A DNA stretch of 64,000 nucleotides, from contig CM055106.1 of the NCBI GenBank assembly GCA_029204225.1, positions 36,983,946 to 37,047,945 on the forward strand, given 5' to 3'. This stretch comes from Diphasiastrum complanatum (lineage: Eukaryota > Streptophyta > Lycopodiopsida > Lycopodiales > Lycopodiaceae). Position 1 is the first letter of the stretch. The number at the start of each line of letters is the position of its first letter. A model generated the notes under the pieces. That model saw only the letters and a program-made list of their open reading frames with translations. It ran no database searches and was not told where the DNA came from. The position numbers and the translations under genes are program-made. This document shows, in pieces, positions 11,095 to 25,530 of this stretch.

Positions 11095-11593
11095 AAATGT
11101 TTAGCATAGATGGGGTCTAGCCGTATGTGGCTGACTGTTGTTATTTAATGTTTATCAGTAGATGAGGCAGTATTTAGTGTTTGGCATGGTGTAAAGAACA
11201 GCCCCAGCCGTATGTGGCGGGAATACGTATTGTAGTTTTGATACATCTGTTGAATTAATGTACGGTGTGTTTTTTGTGCAATGCGTGCCTTGTGTATTGC
11301 AATCTGATGTATGTGATTATGAAATGCTATTAGGGGGGTTGTATTTTTGTGTTCTGCATATGCTCTCAAACTCTGTACTGAAAACTAATTGAAAACATGC
11401 ACACACCATTTGAAGTAAAACTGCAAGTAGAACATCACAATTACAAATTGACAAATACACATTGTGCAGTGAATAGAATACGTCCAACACCAAATATAAT
11501 ATGAAAATTGGTCTGAATACAGTGTTCGACCATCTGGCCGCCAAACATGGAACATGATATCAAACTGCTAAAAATAAAATGACGGAGCTACAA
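11095..11593. other. Spacer between convergent coding-like stretches
   Basis: No gene is seen. The phrase agccgtatgtggc occurs twice (about 11111 and 11208), suggesting a small duplication. The two flanking coding-like stretches converge on this spacer. Confidence 0.4.
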
Positions 11594-13100
11594 TCAATGC
11601 TCTGCCTCAAACTCACATGAATGCTCCGGAGACAACTCAGGGCCCCGAGCTGACTTTCGCAACTGATATCTATGTCTGTCTGGTACTGGCATGGGCTGTG
11701 TATCCGAGAGGGAAGAGTCGTCATCCTCATCCTCCCAATCTGCCTCCGCATCAGCCCCCAAGCACGCTAAACCAACAACACCTACTGCACCTGGCTGTAA
11801 TACAGCACCTCTACCAGCAATTGGAGCCCTGGCCTTTCTTCCCTGGCAGTTTCTGTGCCCGGCCTTTCTTGTTCGGTGCACCCTTGGGCCTTCCTGGCCT
11901 CTTGCGGACGAGTGGAGCCGTCAATGCCTCATCACCCCCATGCAGATCATCTGGCTGACTAGGCTGAGCCCAAGCTGCGGCCGGCTGGGATAGAGTAGCC
12001 AAAGATGGGTGTCCCTGTGCAGCTGATAGTGGAGGATAGGTCCGAGGAGTGTGTGCCCGTGGGCCTGCTACTGGTGGAGGAACTAGATGTGGAGGGGTCG
12101 TCCCTGTAGGAGGCAAGTACAGTGGCGATAAGTACTGAAAGGGGCGCTGTGGTGGACGGTACTGGTACATCCTGGGTGCTGCCAAAGGAGGGGGATGTGC
12201 TGTGGGTGCTGCCAAAGGAGGAGCCGGTGCCATGGGTGCTGCCAATGGAGGAGGATGTGCCGTGGGTGCTACCACTGGAGGAGCGTCTGTAGATGTAGGT
12301 GCTGCAAGGAGGAACTGCAGGCACCTCGTGTAGCTGCTCTGGCTGAGACTCTGTGTAGGGCATACTGGCTAGAGAGGATGGGGGTGCCCTGACGCTCGAC
12401 ATCTGCTGGGCCTCTGAATCCAAGTCTGCAATTAAGTCGTCCAGCTGGGCATCCGAATACAAATGGTCTGGGCTCTGGGACTCATCATGAGCACCATCCT
12501 CGGGAACATCCCGTGCCTCATCCTGTGCACCATGCGAACCCGGCATGGCCTCCCAATCGGTACAATCAAAGTCATCTGGTGACTCCTCTGGTGTGCTGTC
12601 ATAGAAATGCCTATGGCTCTGTGATGCACGCATCCAAGCAGCTGCGGAAGGTAAACCCAAATCAGTCTGCCCCCTATCAAGAGCCTCCTCCATCATATCA
12701 ACATAAGAAGGTATGCCACTGGCCCCCCCTATGTGCCTTGCCTGTCTCCCGGTATAATTTGTGGCATGTGTCCCACCTCTACCACGTGATGCACCTATGA
12801 CCCCTGCTCTAGGCGTGTGCCCAGCACCTGTATCATATGCCTCATCCCGTTCTGATCTGGCGAACACAACCCGAATAGGCTCATCCTCATCCTGATCATC
12901 CTCTAACACTGGCTCATCTGCCTCGTACAATGGGGGCTCTCTGTGCTCAAGCCCAAGCTCTCTCTCTCTCTCTCATCTCGGCAAGCTCCCTCTCTCTCTC
13001 TGCCATCAACTGTGTGCCCAGGTCATCTACAGGCATGGGATGGGTGCTGTCCGTAGGCAAGTCAACCTGGCACTCCAAATCGGATATCTTCGTCTGCAAG
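11594..13100 (-). CDS. Hypothetical low-complexity protein region with AT-hook-like motif, possible transposon gene
   Basis: The minus strand holds a long coding-like stretch. A 323-codon open frame at 12930-11959 begins with an acidic segment (EDDQDEDEPIRVVF) and continues through Gly/Arg- and Asp/Ser-rich sequence to Ser/Thr/Gly repeats. A second frame from 12275 to 11811 is Pro/Ala-rich and contains RKRPGRPKGAPNKKGR, which fits an AT-hook (minor-groove DNA binding). A third frame continues to 11594. Upstream, 13100-12930 encodes an ERERELAEMRERE stretch, preceded by ccttgcag, a plausible splice acceptor. The frame changes suggest decay or unseen introns. The family is not recognised; a disordered tail of a transposase-like protein is my best guess. 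It abuts a copia fragment at about 13105. Confidence 0.35.
12176..12292 (-). repeat. 30-bp tandem repeat inside the low-complexity frame
   Basis: The unit gggtgctgccaaaggagg plus 12 further bases repeats about four times. In one frame it encodes Pro/Ala repeats and in another Ser/Thr/Gly repeats. Its length is a multiple of three, so changes in copy number keep the frame. Confidence 0.7.
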
Positions 13101-13109
13101 GTTTAAAAT

Positions 13110-14243
13110 TGGCATGTCAGAGAAACAACTCTAGGTGACTCATGTGTTTAGTTGCTCCAGAATTGAGATACCAAGAATCGATATCTTGATGTTATCCAAC
13201 CTTGGTCATAAAGGCTGCTTCATCTTCCTCTTGTTCTTGTATCAAAAACTGAGGCAGAATTTGCTTGTTGTTGGAACTGCTTCTTCTTCTCATTGTTGAA
13301 TTTCAAAATTCTATAGACCTTGATTTTATGTCCAATTCTCTTGTAGTATCTATGGAATAGTTTTTGCTTTAGTTGGAAAGATGGAGAGTTCAAATTCGAC
13401 CTTGAGCCAGAATTTGAACCAGAGCCAAAATTCGAGCCAGAGTCAAAATTCGATCTTGACTGCATATTGCTCTTCTTTTTGGATCTGAAATTCTAATTTT
13501 TGGAATATAGAGCTTGAGGATCCGACCCTGTGCCTGAGGAGGTTGCAAATCTTCTGGCCTCCTCTTTTTGACGTAATGAAATCACTCTTGAAAGGGTGAA
13601 TTCTCCTGGATCGAAATTGCTAGGACACAGTTCTCATAGGCTTCAGAAAGACTGGATAATAGAGTCATAACAACATCGGTATCTTCTATGACTAAGCCAG
13701 GTGTAGTCATCTGTTCCATAAGATTTTGAAAGGCGTTGATATGGATCGACACACCTACTGATTCAAACATTCTCAGGGTGAAAATTTTCTTCCTCAAATG
13801 CAGTTTGGAGGAGACATCCCTGATATCGTAGAGTGTTGCCTAGGATATCCCATGCATCCTTGGTAGTCTGAGTAGCTCTTATGTGACTCATTTGATTGTC
13901 TTTGATGTTGAGAGTAATCATGGCAAAAGCCTTGCCATTTTTCAGTTTCCAATTGGTGATAGTGGCTGCATCACCTTCAAGTTTAACTTTGTGCCATCAA
14001 CAATGTCTCACAGTTCCTTGACTAGTAGTATGATCTTCATTTTGAACTTCCAGAGATGGTAGTTACTCCCATCGAGTTTGATGATAAGAGAAGAACTAGA
14101 AGACGAATCCATTCTGGTTGAGTGAGATCGTTGGTAGAAACAATGATTTCAGAATACTGTTGGTTGCGCGCTTGCTAGAACGATGTCTTGATAAAGACAA
14201 AACTTGATAATCTGCAATAAAAATGCAAATTACTGAACAACCC
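13110..14243 (-). mobile_element. Ty1/copia gag and start of protease, broken
   Basis: Minus-strand segments show the copia order from the primer site inward. They are a gag N-terminus near 14110 (IIKLDGSNYHLW type), the gag core at 13582-13797, a zinc-knuckle-like stretch near 13340, and a protease-type WYLNSGATKHMS segment near 13150. Integrase, reverse transcriptase and the second LTR are not present. The element is a broken 5' part with several breaks. The GC-rich block at 10.2-13.1 kb begins where copia homology stops. Confidence 0.75.
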
Positions 14244-14255
14244 GCTCTAATACCA
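14244..14255 (-). other. Primer-binding site, initiator tRNA-Met type
   Basis: On the minus strand this reads tggtattagagc, one base away from the usual tggtatcagagc of copia elements. It separates the LTR at 14256 from the gag region. Confidence 0.75.
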
Positions 14256-14995
14256 TGTCGAAAATCAGTGGGGATGTGCAGAAGTTGATGAGCGAACTTG
14301 GTGTAGGATCGGAAATGCCACAGTTAGCAGCAGAACATTCAAATTGAATGATTCAGACAAATGCATAAAGAATGATGCGATAGTGAGACTGAGAATTTAC
14401 ACTCTGATTGATATCAACAGTGAGTACAATGCTTGAAGTGAAAACTTCAACTTACAGTCATTGAGAGTGATAACTCTGGTTACAAAAAACTCAAATAATC
14501 AGAAGAAGTTTTCTAAAGATTCTAGGATTGATAACCTGCAACGACCTTTTGTTGTATTTACACAACCGCCTCATTACAATTAATGCATGTACAAAGTGGG
14601 CGGACTATCACCGCGAAGTCGTTGGGTTAGATTTTAGACCAATAGTATCGAAATTTACAAGTATCGAAAAATGTATAGCAGACTTTCAAAATCCTACACA
14701 TAACACAAAAACAAATAGATCAAAAATGTATTCTTGGAAATAGATCCCATGCAAGCACTAGTTGCGTACAGTGCCAAAACAGAGAGAATGTCGCACCCAA
14801 ACGACGAAAATGACAAATCTTACCAGTTGTACTTTGTGCTCTGAAAACTTAAAAAAAGTCTAACCATGCACATACAAAGAAATGAAACAAAGAAACAAAA
14901 GGACACTATATACAACCAAACTCGATGGAAGAAGAAATAAGGAAAAGTGTCCAAACGACCTACACTCTATTGCCTATATAGAGGGTCTAAGATTG
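14256..14995 (-). repeat. LTR of the copia element (outer end uncertain)
   Basis: The LTR begins, read on the plus strand, with tgtcgaaaatcag directly beside the primer site, so on the minus strand it ends ...cgaca. It has the AT-rich makeup of a copia LTR, and a tatatag motif lies near 14975. I could not fix the outer boundary, and 14995 is an estimate. Confidence 0.5.
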
Positions 14996-15109
14996 CAACG
15001 GCTCAAAATTTTGAACGGCCTTCTAATAACTCTCTCAGCATTGTAGTTGGTTTCTTACTTTTAGTATTTGGTTTTTTTTTTAATTTTTAGTTTTAGTTTG
15101 GCTTATAGT

Positions 15110-15530
15110 CTCCTCTTTGAAGGTACTACTCTTTGAAGTTATAGTCAGTCTCCTCTTTGAAGGTGCTCAGATTCGCGAGCTGCTGCCATCGCGATTTGTG
15201 TGCTGCCCTCACGACCTTCTACCTTCACGACATTCCAATTGCGTGCGATCTGGCTATTCCATTTGCTCAGAATTGTGTCTGCTGCCATCACGATTTGTCA
15301 ACTGCCCTCATGACCTTCTGCCCTCACGACATTCCATCTGCCTGCGATTTGTCAACTGGCCTCACGACCTTCTCCCCTCACGACATTCCATCTGCCTGCG
15401 ATCTGGCTATTCCATCTGCTGCTGCGAAATTGGAGTGCGATCTGGCTATTCACGATATTCTGAACTTGGAGTGTGATCTGGCTATTCCATCTGCTGCTGC
15501 GAATTTGTTGTGCGATCTACAGGCAGAGAG
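15110..15530 (+). repeat. Irregular short direct repeats
   Basis: Units such as cctcacgaccttct, cacgacattcca and gcgatctggctattcc recur several times between 15190 and 15500, and ctcctctttgaaggt occurs twice near 15110-15165. Two overlapping open frames here are products of the repeats. Confidence 0.6.
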
Positions 15531-16082
15531 TTTTCCTCAACAGCTCAGCAGCAGCAGCCGTCACTTTTAGCAGGTATTTCAGCAGTAAGTCAGTTAGTTG
15601 AATCTCTTGGATCAATTTTTCTGCACTTTGCTCAGAACTTTTTCCCTTTTTTTCATGCCCACAGAGACGGCCGGCTCTGTGGGAATGGAGATTCCAAGCT
15701 CTTTGTCTGTAGAGATTCCAAGCTCTTTAAATATCGATTGGAACATACACATGTACAATGTGAAGATCCCATTCCTAACTAAGGCTTTGTTGCTCCAAAT
15801 TGCGGAAGTAGCAGAGAGGACCAGAAAACAAAGTGTAACCCAAGTAAGACTAGAAAACAAAGTGTAACTGCACAAATACATGGTTCACTAAGGCCCAAGT
15901 GCAAGTATTGCTTCAATAAGTTTGCTGTCATTTCCAACTTTCTGGTCCATAAAATTTTCGAAGTCCCTCTTGAAAAGACTTGCCAACTTCTTCAAGGTTG
16001 CCAACTTCTTCAAGGTTTCCGTATATGCCTTCTTATCTGCCCACTGTGAGCAAAGACATCATCCACAAATCATACTCTACTT
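15531..16082. other. Non-coding stretch with a small hairpin near 15655-15700
   Basis: No gene is supported. A catgcccacagag...ctctgtggga inverted pair near 15655-15690 belongs to the same hairpin family as the array that follows. A 12-base direct repeat (cttcaaggttg) occurs near 15990. Confidence 0.4.
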
Positions 16083-17040
16083 GGTACAAAAAACAGGTTT
16101 TTTTGTCATGCCCACAAAGCCGGCGCACCTGGTTTGCTAGCTCTGTGGGCATGACAAAAAAACCTATTTTTTGTAGTAACCTTGCTGTTTGCCAGCTCTG
16201 TGGAAATGGATTTTCTTTTTCTATGTCCATTTTGATAGGCCATACATGCTTTTACTACTTGTGAAAGCACAATAATGTTGGATCAGTTCTAGTACATGTA
16301 GCCTGATAACGAAAAGAGGAGCCAAAGGCTAGTTGGTCACACAAAATGGGGCTTTTTTCCATTCTCACAGGGCCGGCAAACCAGGTGCGCCGACACACCT
16401 GGTTTGTCGGCTCTGTGGGCATGACAAAAAAACCTATTTTTTGTAGTAACCTTGCTGTTTGCCAGCTCTGTGGAAATGGATTTTCTTTTTCCATGTCCAT
16501 TTTGATAGGCCATACATGCTTTTACTACTTGTGAAAGCACAATAATGTTGGATCAGTTCTAGTACATGTAGCGTGTTAACGAAAAAAGGAGCCAAAGGCT
16601 GGTTGATCACACAAAATGGGGCTTTTTTTCCATTCTCATAGAGCCGGCAAACCAGGTGCGCCGACACTCCTGGTTTGTCGGCTCTGTGGGCATGACAAAA
16701 AAAACCTATTTTTTGTAGTAACCTTGCTGTTTGCCAGCTCTGTGGAAATGGATTTTCTTTTTCCATGTCCATTTTGATAGGCCATACATGCTTTTACTAC
16801 TTGTGAAAGCACAATAATGTTGGATCAGTTCTAGTACATGTAGCGTGTTAATGAAAAGAGGAGCCAAAGGCTGGTTGAACACACAAAATGGGGCTTTTTT
16901 TCCATTCTCACAGAGCCGACAAACTAGGTACGCCGGCGCACCTGGTTTGTCGGCTGTGTGAGAATGGAAAAAAAAAAAGTTTCATGTCCATAAACACAAT
17001 GCAACAAGCATTTTGATAGGCCATACATGTGTTTGCTGGT
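16083..17040. repeat. Tandem array of about 270 bp units, each with a long hairpin
   Basis: The marker tttgatagg(c) ccatacatg recurs at about 16231, 16501, 16773 and 17012, so units are 270, 272 and 239 bases. Each holds an inverted repeat. The hairpin at about 16085-16172 pairs gtttttttgtcatgccca with its reverse complement, with arms of about 38 bases. The one at about 16893-16972 pairs tttccattctcacagagccg with its near-complement, with arms of about 35 bases. The middle two, near 16360-16430 and 16630-16700, share the core gccggcaaaccaggtg/cacctggtttgtcggc but have unlike outer arms. No coding capacity is convincing. Confidence 0.8.
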
Positions 17041-17106
17041 CGTATCACGGAGCGATTTCGCACGAGCTCCGACAAAAAGACTTCAAAGAGAAGCTATGTA
17101 GTAGTG

Positions 17107-17152
17107 ATGAGTCGGAGAACAAGGAGCACTATATCTTCAACTGACCTATCAG
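17107..17152 (+). CDS. Possible small first exon upstream of the ParB-like gene
   Basis: An ATG at 17107 opens MSRRTRSTISSTDLS and ends at cag|gtacta, a good donor context. The frame is also open upstream. It cannot be joined in phase to the next candidate exon at 17829, so it is either non-coding leader, part of another transcript, or chance. Confidence 0.2.
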
Positions 17153-17828
17153 GTACTACTATAAATAAACATTTCAAGTATAAATAAAACATGTATGGCC
17201 TATAAGGTGAAAACCATAGAAGAAAATAGAACACTATTTATGTAAAATGTTATTCAATTTATTATTAAGAAGGTCGACTTCTTGCTTTTTAACTTTCACC
17301 TGCTTGAAGATTTTGGCAAATTTAAGTTGTCCCCATTAAATGTCAATAGCCATTTGGAGTTTCAAAATATTTCGTCAAATTCCAACGCCATCATGCATAG
17401 ATGCAATTTAAAATATTTCTATGCAGTACAACGCTAACATACTCATTTGCAATATTCACCTATGTTTTTGAGTAACATATTTATGGTTTGAGTGTTTGTT
17501 CTTTGTCATACTTCGAGGGTTTATGTTGCTTGGTGGAGCACAGGTAATGGTGTGCTTGTCAAATTAGGTCAAGTATTTAGGTTTGGTTAACGCCAAATGT
17601 GGTAAACTCCAAGCAATCTCTACCTCGCATCAGACTTGGATGTCAATTGAAAGTGATCTTCCTTTGATTCTAACGTCGTAGTGTTCTTAAGAACAATCAG
17701 CTGAACATTCTAGTTCTGGTTTCTCTAAGTGTCCAGTGGCTTCGATCGCAGTTGTTGGTATCATAGATATAAATTGTAATTTGTGTACGCGCCATAAGAT
17801 AACATGTTAACCTGAACATTTATTGTAG

Positions 17829-17895
17829 GTTCGCTTAAAGAAGCTATCTTTCTATGCAAGCGGTGAGAAGTGCATGAACTGCGAAGTTTGCAGAG
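17829..17895 (+). CDS. Possible upstream exon with Cys-rich motif
   Basis: The stretch is bounded by ttattgtag| and |gtaagc, good splice signals. It reads VRLKKLSFYASGEKCMNCEV followed by CR, so it has a CxxCxxxC cluster. This loosely recalls half of a zinc-binding motif such as CXXC. No in-phase connection to the main frame at 18150 is obvious, so the assignment is weak. Confidence 0.25.
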
Positions 17896-18149
17896 GTAAG
17901 CTTTATGATATGTTTGGGATGTGTACAACTTTATGATATCAAATAACTTGATGTTATTGCTTGCAACAGGAGGAACAATGTGAAACGCCAGGTACCCTCT
18001 AAGATCATTCAGTCGTGGCATCCGTAGAAGCTCCATAGGAAGTGAGGAGACCATCAACAATCCAATTTCCATGATGGATCATGCGGCCTCTCAAGTGGTA
18101 GATGGGGATGTCCATAGCACAGCGGTACCAGTTGCAGGTGGAATAGGAG

Positions 18150-20607
<2,458 letters not shown>

Positions 20608-22026
20608 CAGACATGAAGCAAGAACCAAGCTAAGGCTAGATTACACAACCAGTGAACCAAGTATAGAAGAGGACCACAATGCAAGGGGGCAACGTGGACC
20701 TAGTAATATTGATGAGGATGAGACAGCCACTGACGAGCATACTTCTGAGGAAGACCACTTCGACGTTTGCACATGTATGTATTGAGTGTAGTTGCAATTT
20801 TTGATGGCTTTCTTAAGTGTCCTTTTTGCCTAGACTCTAATTCGAGTATGTGATTTTGGACACAACGCATGGTCGTGTACGTGCAATCTTAGAGGATGTG
20901 CATAGAATCGCAAGAAAGAAAAAACCAAACAAGATCATCCGCCATTTCTTGAGGAGCCATTGTCTGTCAGACTACACAATCAATGGAGAGGCTATCGACG
21001 TTGTTGGAAGGTTGGTGTGGGTTGACTTTCCTACCTCGCTTTGCACCTATGGCATAGTGGATGAGTATTCAGTGCCCCCTTGGAACATATTCAATGATGA
21101 CTTGGCCAGGTCAGCATCGATGATTGTAGGCAAGTACGTTGCTGACCAGGGATGGTATGTCGTCACATGCATCCTGGAATGTTTTCCGTCCATTGACGTG
21201 CACACTTTAGCAGAGGGGTTTAGTCTACATAGGTGTCTGACAGTCATTCTTGAGAATGGATATATTATGACAGAGCAAAGAGAAAAGGTTTGTAATTTTC
21301 TATTGGTCACTTCATCATGTGTTTGTTTAGTAATATCAATTGCTTTGGTATGGATGTACTCACTAGGAGTCAAAAATGTAGGCTGACATCCTTCTCATGG
21401 GTCTATACCATCGTGCGGGCCATCCCATCCCTACATTGGAACGACTATCAGCAGCAAAGAAATACAGGAGCCTTCATCCGAGTCCATCGTGCAATTGGCT
21501 AACTGAACCCCAAATGGAATGGACTTAGTTGGGAGACGAAAATTGTCGTGGAGCAGCAGAGAGATCTCCTAAATTCTGCAAGTGACTTAAGATGTCTTGT
21601 TTACGAAAATAGCATTTATTAGTATCATCTTTTTTCCATCAAACATAGCTTTTTATGTGCTTTTTGTTTTATCATGACACCTTCTTTGCGATCGATATTG
21701 CCCATATAGGTTTATGCTGGAGATGCTGACAGAGCAGGAGGATGTCGTCATTGACCTTTTTGCGGGTACTGACAATTTCCCCAGGGTAGCTGCTGCAATG
21801 AACCGCCATTGTATCTGTGTAGAGAATGACGAGGCTATTTACACAACATTTTTGGAGGTCTTGGAAGACATCACTTCGATAATTTTCTTTTACTTTCCAG
21901 TTTGTGACAGTAGGGTAGTGCGATGTTGATTGTTATGTGTTGTTTCACATTTGATCGTTTTCTTGTAATGTGTAGATTGATTCCAACCTGGTACAGGGAA
22001 GGAGATCACACAAAAGGCGAAAGTAG
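20608..22026 (+). CDS. Beta-class DNA methyltransferase-like region, multi-exon, possibly decayed
   Basis: An acidic linker frame (EEDHNARGQ to TSEEDHFD) runs to about 20760, one frame off from the upstream exon. Exon 20847-21287 reads YVILDTTHGRVRA, then VDFPTSLCTYGI where a DPPY-type motif IV would be expected, then QGWYVVTCILE. It splices in phase to 21382 (ADILLMGLYHR). A frame change or unseen intron lies near 21510-21530. Exon 21710-21857 carries VVIDLFAGTDNFPRVAAAM and CVENDEAIY, which fits the SAM-binding motif I of beta-class N4-cytosine/N6-adenine methyltransferases, with Asp-Asn replacing a usual Gly-x. Exon 21976-22026 ends IDSNLVQGRRSHKRRK and a stop, a nuclear-localisation-like tail. 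The order IV then I is that of the beta class. The altered motifs and frame change leave activity doubtful. Confidence 0.45.
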
Positions 22027-25000
22027 GACAGATTTAGGATTATGCTGGACTCAAAAACATTTTGCACTTATTTGCATGTTTTGCTCATATTTTAGTTTAT
22101 GGTCTCTTCACCTTGAAGATAGACGTCAGAGTAGTAGTCTTCTAGTATGGCTTGTGGACATGTTTATTAAAATGTACATGCCATGTCTTGTTTTTACACA
22201 ATGGATACACCTTTCATAACAATGTAATCATAATCCCAACAAACTTTATTTGTTTGTACTTTTAAGTTCGAGGAGTATGTAGCATGACTTGAGCAAACAT
22301 AAACTTAGGTCCGAGCCTTCTAGTATAAGTTACTCTTTCACCTAATTGTGGCTGAAATTGGCTGCCAATTTATGTAGGTAGTAGGTTAGGACACTTTATT
22401 ACAGATGGGTAGAGTGTTGGAACTATTAGCAAGCTGTCCTTTTTCCAACATGTAATCCAAGATGTGACAAGATCCAATGATTTTTACGTCATTGTGATAG
22501 TTGGTGCTCCATCAATAAACTAGTATTTGTCATAGCCACACATCGATACATACAAGATAAGTCCATTAAGGAATTTTTTATCTCCACCTGCTTCATTTCA
22601 TAAAGATAACCCTCCAGTCCAAGATAACTTCTATTATCTAAAAAATGAACACTCAATATATTTTCAAGTGATCCATACTTTGAGCATAATTTTGTTTCAG
22701 ATTAAGCCACAAGGGAATGTATATACATATATGGCAACACTGCCTTTTTTTAAATCTGTTGGGTTATGTAACTAGAAAGAATATTATAAAAGTAACAACA
22801 CCTTCTATGTGCATTTGCACATCAAGCATCTATTTGATCGAGGTATTGTTTATACTAGAATGTCTAGGAGTGGAAGTTTAGTTCATGTTTTTCAGCATAG
22901 GTATAAGTAAAGATAACACATGATTTCATCTACAAGGAAACATGTTACATGGCTAAATGGATTAGTGGTTTTTACGATTCAAGGTAGTCTGAAATTATAA
23001 AGCATGTAACATTTTTAGTAATTTTTTTCTGAGCTATAGATACCATCGAGATGTCTATAAAATCTGACAAGACATCACACAGATCTATCCTGTTTGTAGC
23101 TCTAAAATGGAGCCACTATTTCAATCTTTCAAGATTTTCAGCCTCAACTACAGTATCTTCTGTATTTTCTTACATCAAAATTTTTACCATCCAAAACCTA
23201 TTTTTTGGAGAACATTGAGACTTTTTTGAAGCTTTGCATTCCAAGCATGGCACTCTTGAAGTTAAAAGTACCCTAGTGAAAACTATCGAGTATGGTTGAG
23301 TCAAACTCTTTCTAGGTGTGCAGTATCTAGGATAAAAGAATTGTCTGCAAGTCGTTGTGAGTTTTCCTTGAAAGGAATGTAGCCTCAAAAGTACCTTGTT
23401 AATGTCAACATTGTTGAATTGTCTTCTTGATGTCAATGTAAAGCCAATCATCTTTAGCGATAAATCTTTCCCTACTATTGATATTAAAATTTAAAAGACA
23501 AGTTTGAGCATTCAATTAAATTCTCAATCTAATGTCAAACTGCACATAATACATTTCAATAAATACAACGAGTGGTTGATGAGCAATTCAATGATTGAAT
23601 GGGCTGAATTTCCTCAAAATGAGATCTATTACCTTCAGACATAGCAACATCAGCAGCTTCTGAAACCTGTCCAATCTAGCCATCAAGAAATTTTATATTC
23701 CTTAATTATTTTACAATTAGCAACTTTTATTTTACACTTAACTAGTTGGGGCTGATATAAGAAAATTTTGAACAACCTTAGAGTAGAACCCGTCCTAGAC
23801 AGCCAAAAGGCTTCAAGAATACAATGCCAATATCATGCCCTATTGTTGAAAAATGCCCAGCACACTTGTCATATCATACTATATAATGACAACCTACAAG
23901 CAAACATCAATGGATTGGGTAAACTCACTTCATTCCTTGGATCATCATTGGCCACCTGGTTACAAACCAGCACTCTACAATTGGTAATAAATATAAAACG
24001 CAAGCAATTTTGTCCGTATGTCATTGTTTGAGGTGGTCACAACTACCATAGAATGATCGTTCTCAAAGTTATTGAAACATGAAACAATATCATATAAAGA
24101 TTCAAAGTTTGGGATATGATCCCACAAAATCCAAACAGACCTAACATGTCGGCCCAGTATGTCCAATTCTCAAGCTACACTTGGTCACTGAATATTCTCT
24201 AAAGGTAGATGTCTCCAAACCCCAAAAATACCTGGCATGTCATTTCAATATGTCGGAAACTATACACCTTTTGAAATATATGATTTTGTAGTGATAAAGT
24301 TCTAAAAAAATCTAAAGCATCTCTATTGAGTCTGTTCAAAGTAAAGACTCATTTATTGATTGTTTTGAAGTTTCAAATTTCAAAATCATGTATGCCTTGA
24401 TATTATTGTTGCCATATCTAGAAAACTAAAAATTGTCATTATGAGGGTAGTTGTGCAAACTATCAGACTATGTACAATTTTTTTGGAAAATTACATAATG
24501 TATTATATAATGGATCTGGGGTGTCATCTCTCACACATGATGTTAACTATGACTATTTCATCCATGTGCTCAAAAAGACCTTGTGAAATCAAGGGAGATC
24601 ATATCCCATAGCTGAACAGATAAGACGATCCAAATTCTTATTTGGCCGAAATAGACGAACACGAAACTTGTTCAAGAAATGTTGTTTCGTAGACAATATA
24701 ATGGTTACAAAATAGTGTATCTCATTAAACTGAGATATTTATATAGGAAACTAAGAGATTTATATAGGACAGGAAAAAGTAGCACATATGATGATAATGG
24801 ACAACAAACTGAATGCCATACCTTTATTTCTAAACCCAAACAATTGTTAGAAAAATCCAAAAAGTGCTCGTCATTGTACAAGTTCTCTCAAGAATGCTCG
24901 CCAAAAGTTGCTTCCAATCCATGCTCGCCGACAAATGCTCGCCAAAAAATCACACCCACTTTGAGGAAGCAACTACTGAAAGACCCATTCTGGTCATTTA

Positions 25001-25215
25001 ATCTCTGTCAGATCATCCCCTGATTTGATCTCTCTATTTTTCCATATGTATACAAATGTTATCTTCAATCGCTCATTTACATTTATAGTAACTGAAATAT
25101 CTTGTATTATACTAGCTTTACATTTACAAGATCGCTTAACAGCTGATTAACTGACTAATTAGAATAGTTGTTATTGAGCGTGAAGACGTAGACAACCTGT
25201 GAGGAATCCTATGTA
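22027..25215. other. Non-coding stretch downstream of the methyltransferase-like gene
   Basis: The first 200 bases are probably 3' untranslated sequence. The rest is AT-rich, without any recognisable gene, RNA or long repeat. Open frames at 23170 (minus), 23768 and 24679 have no family signature. Confidence 0.5.
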
Positions 25216-25530
25216 TTTCTGCAGAGTGTCAAATTTTTTGTCTGTGTAGAATCTCGTGTAAAACTATAGTGTCAGGTTTTTTGCCTGTGTAAAAACCCGT
25301 GTAAAATTGCAGTGTCAGGTTTTTCGCCTGTGTAGAAATCCGTGTAAAATTGCAGTGTTGGATTTTTCGCCTGTGTAGAAACCCATGTAAAAATGCAATG
25401 TCACATTTTTCGCTTTTTGTCACCTGTCAGAAACTGCATGTAAAAAATGCAGTGTCGCTTTTTCCCAATTGTCGCCTGTCAGAAAATGCGAGGAAAAATG
25501 CAGTGCCGCATTTTTCGCAAAATAGTGTCG
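25216..25530. repeat. 43-bp minisatellite
   Basis: The marker ctgtgta recurs at 25242, 25285, 25328 and 25371, exactly 43 bases apart, within the unit gcctgtgtagaaacccgtgtaaaattgcagtgtcag and variants. The array then decays into looser gtcgcatttttcgc units to about 25530, with a stray copy near 25640. Confidence 0.85.

Noticed and set aside
25216-25530. Regular repeats that could suggest a CRISPR array
   Set aside because: The units are directly adjacent with no distinct spacers and the DNA is plant nuclear; it is a minisatellite.
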